Origin: an uncultured Pseudomonadota bacterium
GTDB lineage: Bacteria > Pseudomonadota > Gammaproteobacteria > Steroidobacterales > Steroidobacteraceae
Length of the DNA stretch: 64,000 nucleotides
Assembly (NCBI GenBank): GCA_903884235.1
Contig: CAISEB010000020.1
Location: forward strand, 186,001-250,000
Reading direction: 5' to 3'
Position numbers and translations under genes: made by a program. Below the pieces are notes generated by a model. That model searched no databases, was not told the origin of the DNA, and worked only from the letters and a program-made list of their open reading frames with translations. Positions within the stretch are counted from its first letter, which is position 1, and every line of letters starts with the position of its first letter. Of this stretch, positions 61,374 through 64,000 are shown one piece after another.

Positions 61374-62827
61374 TGCTCGTCCTCGACCACGATCGTGCTG
61401 GAGGCTACTGGGGCGCGGTGTACGTCTTCACCGCGATCAAGGGGCTGCAGGTCATCATCGACGGTCCGGTGGGCTGCGAGAACCTGCCGGTCACCTCGGT
61501 ACTCCACTACACCGACGCGCTGCCGCCGCACGAACTGCCGATCGTCGTCACCGGCCTCTCCGAGGAGGAACTCGGCCAGCACGGTACCGAGAAGGCGATG
61601 AGCCGGGCGCACAAGACGCTCGATCCCCACCTGCCGGCCGTCGTCGTCACCGGCTCGATCGCCGAGATGATCGGCGGCGGCGTGACGCCGGAAGGCACGA
61701 ACATCCAGCGTTTCCTGCCGCGCACGATCGACGAGGACCAGTGGCAGAGCGCGGATCGCGCCATCAACTGGCTATGGTCGGAGTACGGCAAGAAGAAGAT
61801 CCCGGCCGCGAAGCCGCGCGAGCCGGGCGTCAAGCCCAAGGTCAACCTGATCGGCCCCGCCTACGGGTACTTCAACTCGGCCTCCGATCTTGCCGAGATC
61901 CGGCGCCTCGTCGAAGGCATCGGCGCCGAGATCAACATGGTGTTCCCGCTCGGCAGCCACATCTCCGAAGTGCAGGACCTTGCCGAGGCCGAGGTCAACG
62001 TCTGCATGTATCGCGAATACGGGCGACTGCTCTGCGAGACGCTCGAGCGCCCCTACCTGCAGGCGCCGATCGGCGTACACAGCACGACGAAGTTCCTGCG
62101 CAAGCTCGGCGAGCTCACCGGCCTCGACCCGGAGCCTTTCATCGAGCGCGAGAAGCATACGACGATCAAGCCCGTGTGGGACCTGTGGCGATCGGTGACC
62201 CAGGACTTCTTCAGCACCGCGAGCTTCGCGGTCGTCGCGACCGAAACCTACGCCCGCGGCCTCAGGAACTTCCTCGAGGTCGAGATGGGGCTGCCCTGCG
62301 CGTTCAGCTTCTCTCGCAAGGCCGGCCAGAAGCCCGACAACGAAGCGGTCCGCGCCGCCATCAAGGCCACGCCGCCGCTCGTGATGTTCGGCAGCTACAA
62401 CGAACGCATGTACCTGGCTGAAGGCGGGGGACGTGCCGCCTACATCCCCGCTTCGTTCCCGGGCGCGATCATTCGTCGCCACACGGGCACGCCGTTCATG
62501 GGGTATGCCGGTGCGACGTACGTCGTGCAGGAAGTGTGCAATGCGCTGTTCGATGCGCTGTTCCACATCCTGCCGCTCAGCACGGAGCTCGACAAGGTCG
62601 ACCCGACCCCGGCTCGGCTCCACCAGGAGCTGCCGTGGACCGACGAGGCGAAGGCGGCGCTCGACGAGATCGTCGAGGCGGAGCCGGTGCTGGTCAGGAT
62701 CTCCGCGGCGAAGCGCCTTCGGGATGCCGCCGAACGCGAGGCGCGTGGCGCGAGTGAACAGCGCGTCACGCTCGATCGCGTCTACAAGGTTGCGGGCATC
62801 GGCCGCGTGGCCGGTGCCAGTGGGTGA
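61373..62827 (+). CDS. bchZ: Chlorophyllide reductase subunit Z
   Basis: The partner of BchY in chlorophyllide oxidoreductase. The 484-residue protein has [20 protein letters not shown] and the cluster cysteine in [20 protein letters not shown] at its N terminus, [20 protein letters not shown] in the middle and [20 protein letters not shown] near the C terminus. The next gene is pufB 89 nt later, with no pufQ between them. Confidence 0.95.
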   Translation: MLVLDHDRAGGYWGAVYVFTAIKGLQVIIDGPVGCENLPVTSVLHYTDALPPHELPIVVTGLSEEELGQHGTEKAMSRAHKTLDPHLPAVVVTGSIAEMIGGGVTPEGTNIQRFLPRTIDEDQWQSADRAINWLWSEYGKKKIPAAKPREPGVKPKVNLIGPAYGYFNSASDLAEIRRLVEGIGAEINMVFPLGSHISEVQDLAEAEVNVCMYREYGRLLCETLERPYLQAPIGVHSTTKFLRKLGELTGLDPEPFIEREKHTTIKPVWDLWRSVTQDFFSTASFAVVATETYARGLRNFLEVEMGLPCAFSFSRKAGQKPDNEAVRAAIKATPPLVMFGSYNERMYLAEGGGRAAYIPASFPGAIIRRHTGTPFMGYAGATYVVQEVCNALFDALFHILPLSTELDKVDPTPARLHQELPWTDEAKAALDEIVEAEPVLVRISAAKRLRDAAEREARGASEQRVTLDRVYKVAGIGRVAGASG

Positions 62828-62838
62828 GAGGTTCACGG

Positions 62839-62853
62839 CCCGGCATCGCCGGG
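62839..62853 (+). other. Short hairpin in the bchZ-pufB gap
   Basis: CCCGGC (62839-62844) and GCCGGG (62848-62853) pair around a 3-nt loop, 12 nt after bchZ. It could mark an mRNA processing or 5'-stability point ahead of pufBA; no independent promoter boxes were identified here. Confidence 0.35.
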
Positions 62854-62916
62854 TGAGGCAGATGCCGCGCATTGCGTGGTGATTTCGAGAGTCCGAGAGG
62901 TAAGGAGGTTAGGAAA

Positions 62917-63066
62917 ATGGCCGATGAAAAGCGCAGCTCGCTGTCGGGGCTGACGGAGCGTGAGGCGAAGGAGTTCCACAGCATCTTCATGGCGACGTTC
63001 CTGGTGTTCACCGGGGTTGCCGTCTTCGCGCACATTCTCGTCTGGAACTGGAAGCCCTGGTTCTGA
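62917..63066 (+). CDS. pufB: Light-harvesting LH1 beta polypeptide
   Basis: A 49-residue core-antenna beta polypeptide. The pattern SLSGLTEREAKEFHSIF, one membrane helix, ligand His39 in VAVFAHILVWNWKPWF and the terminal W-x-W-x-PW-F region is LH1-specific. ATG 62917 is chosen over an upstream in-frame ATG because AAGGAGG lies 10 nt before it. It is followed by pufA after 48 nt. Confidence 0.94.
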   Translation: MADEKRSSLSGLTEREAKEFHSIFMATFLVFTGVAVFAHILVWNWKPWF

Positions 63067-63114
63067 CGAGAAAAATCCAAAAGCGTTAGCGCTCCAATTG
63101 GAGGAGAGAAAGAC

Positions 63115-63297
63115 ATGTGGCGTATTTGGCTTTTGTTCGATCCGCGGCGCGTCCTGATCGCGCTGAGTTCGTTCCTGTTCGTGCTTGCTCTGTTGATTCA
63201 CTTCATCCTGATCAGCACCGACCGGTACAACTGGATCGGGGGCGCGCACAGCGCTGCACCCGCGGCCCAGGAATCGGCGCTGCCGGCGGCGAAGTAG
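63115..63297 (+). CDS. pufA: Light-harvesting LH1 alpha polypeptide
   Basis: A 60-residue core-antenna alpha polypeptide: [20 protein letters not shown], a single helix with ligand His29 ([10 protein letters not shown]) and DRYNWIGG, then an Ala-rich tail. The ATG follows GGAGGAG by about 9 nt. With pufB it forms the ring around the reaction centre. Confidence 0.94.
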   Translation: MWRIWLLFDPRRVLIALSSFLFVLALLIHFILISTDRYNWIGGAHSAAPAAQESALPAAK

Positions 63298-63316
63298 CGA
63301 ACGACGATGCGCTGAC

Positions 63317-63355
63317 GGCAGCGAGCGGGAGTCTTACCCCACTCCGCTCGCTGCC
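63317..63355 (+). terminator. Strong hairpin between pufA and pufL
   Basis: The arms at 63317-63332 and 63341-63355 pair over about 15 bp with a single bulged G around an 8-nt loop (CTTACCCC). In Rhodobacter, hairpins at this position protect pufBA mRNA from 3' decay and give excess LH1 over reaction-centre subunits. No T tract follows, so it is better seen as a stability element than a full terminator. Confidence 0.75.
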
Positions 63356-63407
63356 CGACGCGCCCTGACTGCTTGGCATTCACGGCAACCGACCCGAGGC
63401 TGCGACC

Positions 63408-64000
63408 ATGGCGATGCTCGACTTCGAAAGAAAATACCGGATCCGCGGCGGCACGCTGATTGGCGGCGATCACTTCGACTTCTGGGTCGGACCGCTGTAC
63501 GTCGGCTTCTTCGGCATCACGACCCTGGTGTTCTCCCTGCTCGGGACGGCACTGATCGTGTACGGCGCGGCGATCGGCCCGACCTGGAACCTGTGGCAGA
63601 TCAGTATCGCGCCGCCGGATCTGAGTTACGGTCTCGGCTTCGCGCCGCTGAAGCACGGGGGCCTATGGCAGTGGATCACGATCTGCGCGGTCGGCGCGTT
63701 CGTGTCCTGGGCGCTCCGCGAGGTGGAGATCTGCAGGAAGCTCGGCATCGGCTATCACGTGCCGTTCGCATTCAGCTTCGCCATCTTCGCCTACGTGACG
63801 CTGGTCGTGATCCGACCCTTCCTGCTGGGTGCGTGGGGCCACGGCTTCCCCTACGGCATCTTCAGCCATCTCGATTGGGTGTCGAACGTCGGGTACCAGT
63901 ACCTGCACTTCCACTACAACCCGGCGCACATGATCGCGATCAGCTTCTTCTTCACGACGACGCTCGCGCTCGCACTGCATGGCGCTGTGATTCTCTCCGC
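63408..64000 (+). CDS. pufL: Photosynthetic reaction centre L subunit, 3'-truncated by the window edge
   Basis: The first 197 residues of the L subunit of the type II reaction centre. The start [20 protein letters not shown] is typical. Pigment and iron ligands are present at positions one above the usual numbering: His154 (FSHLDW), His169, His174 ([10 protein letters not shown]) and His191. No stop is reached at the window end; pufM should follow. GAGG lies about 9 nt before the ATG. Confidence 0.95.
   Translation, partial: MAMLDFERKYRIRGGTLIGGDHFDFWVGPLYVGFFGITTLVFSLLGTALIVYGAAIGPTWNLWQISIAPPDLSYGLGFAPLKHGGLWQWITICAVGAFVSWALREVEICRKLGIGYHVPFAFSFAIFAYVTLVVIRPFLLGAWGHGFPYGIFSHLDWVSNVGYQYLHFHYNPAHMIAISFFFTTTLALALHGAVILS

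Noticed and set aside
1-64000. CRISPR arrays, insertion sequences, tRNA or rRNA genes
   Set aside because: No regularly spaced repeats, transposase reading frames or cloverleaf-like sequences were found by reading the window.

Overview
The window comes from the chromosome of a GC-rich purple phototrophic proteobacterium. The right third is a photosynthesis gene cluster with LH2, LH1, reaction-centre, carotenoid and bacteriochlorophyll genes. The rest looks like a heterotroph of the Xanthomonadales/Nevskiales/Steroidobacterales type: secreted amidohydrolases and serine hydrolases, a TonB receptor, a Caulobacter/Xanthomonas-like GlcNAc system and an RND pump. A gammaproteobacterium is the best guess, inferred from gene content only.

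Layout. 1-3.5 kb: a 5'-truncated amidohydrolase (+), then on the minus strand a Tat-exported HisC-like aminotransferase, yaeQ and a ribbon-helix-helix regulator. 3.7-10.8 kb: a six-gene operon resembling hydrogenase-4 (HyfB-C-E-F-G-I) in which all four NiFe-binding cysteines of the large subunit are replaced, so it is an Ehr-like energy-converting complex rather than a hydrogenase. An aldo/keto reductase follows directly. 11.8-23.6 kb: an MFS transporter, a GlxA-type AraC regulator, a frameshifted TonB-dependent receptor, a D-aminoacylase homologue, two penicillin-binding-protein-like serine hydrolases and a non-pyrrolysine MttB homologue. 23.7-34.9 kb: a complete GlcNAc/chitooligosaccharide locus, nagR-nagB-nagA (-) diverging from nagX-GH20 hexosaminidase-nagF (EIIA-HPr-EI)-nagE (+). 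34.9-43.8 kb: an SGNH hydrolase, an RND efflux pair, a cupin, S-formylglutathione hydrolase, a second amidohydrolase and a small membrane-anchored protein.

43.8-64 kb: a cobalamin riboswitch (-) that precedes no recognisable B12 gene, then the photosynthesis cluster in alternating blocks: bchI-bchD-bchO (-), pucB-pucA-pucC-crtI-crtB (+), crtD-crtC-bchJ (-), crtE (+) and bchC-X-Y-Z-pufB-pufA-pufL (+, cut by the window end). CrtE, CrtB and CrtI make the C40 backbone and CrtC and CrtD modify it. BchIDO insert magnesium; BchXYZ and BchC make the bacteriochlorin ring. The puc, crtD/crtE and bchC control regions each hold two PpsR/CrtJ-type TGT-N12-ACA palindromes exactly 8 bp apart, so one redox/light repressor probably controls all of them. 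LH2 alpha carries Phe44-Phe45, which predicts a blue-shifted (B800-820-like) LH2.

I saw no tRNA, rRNA, CRISPR array or insertion sequence.
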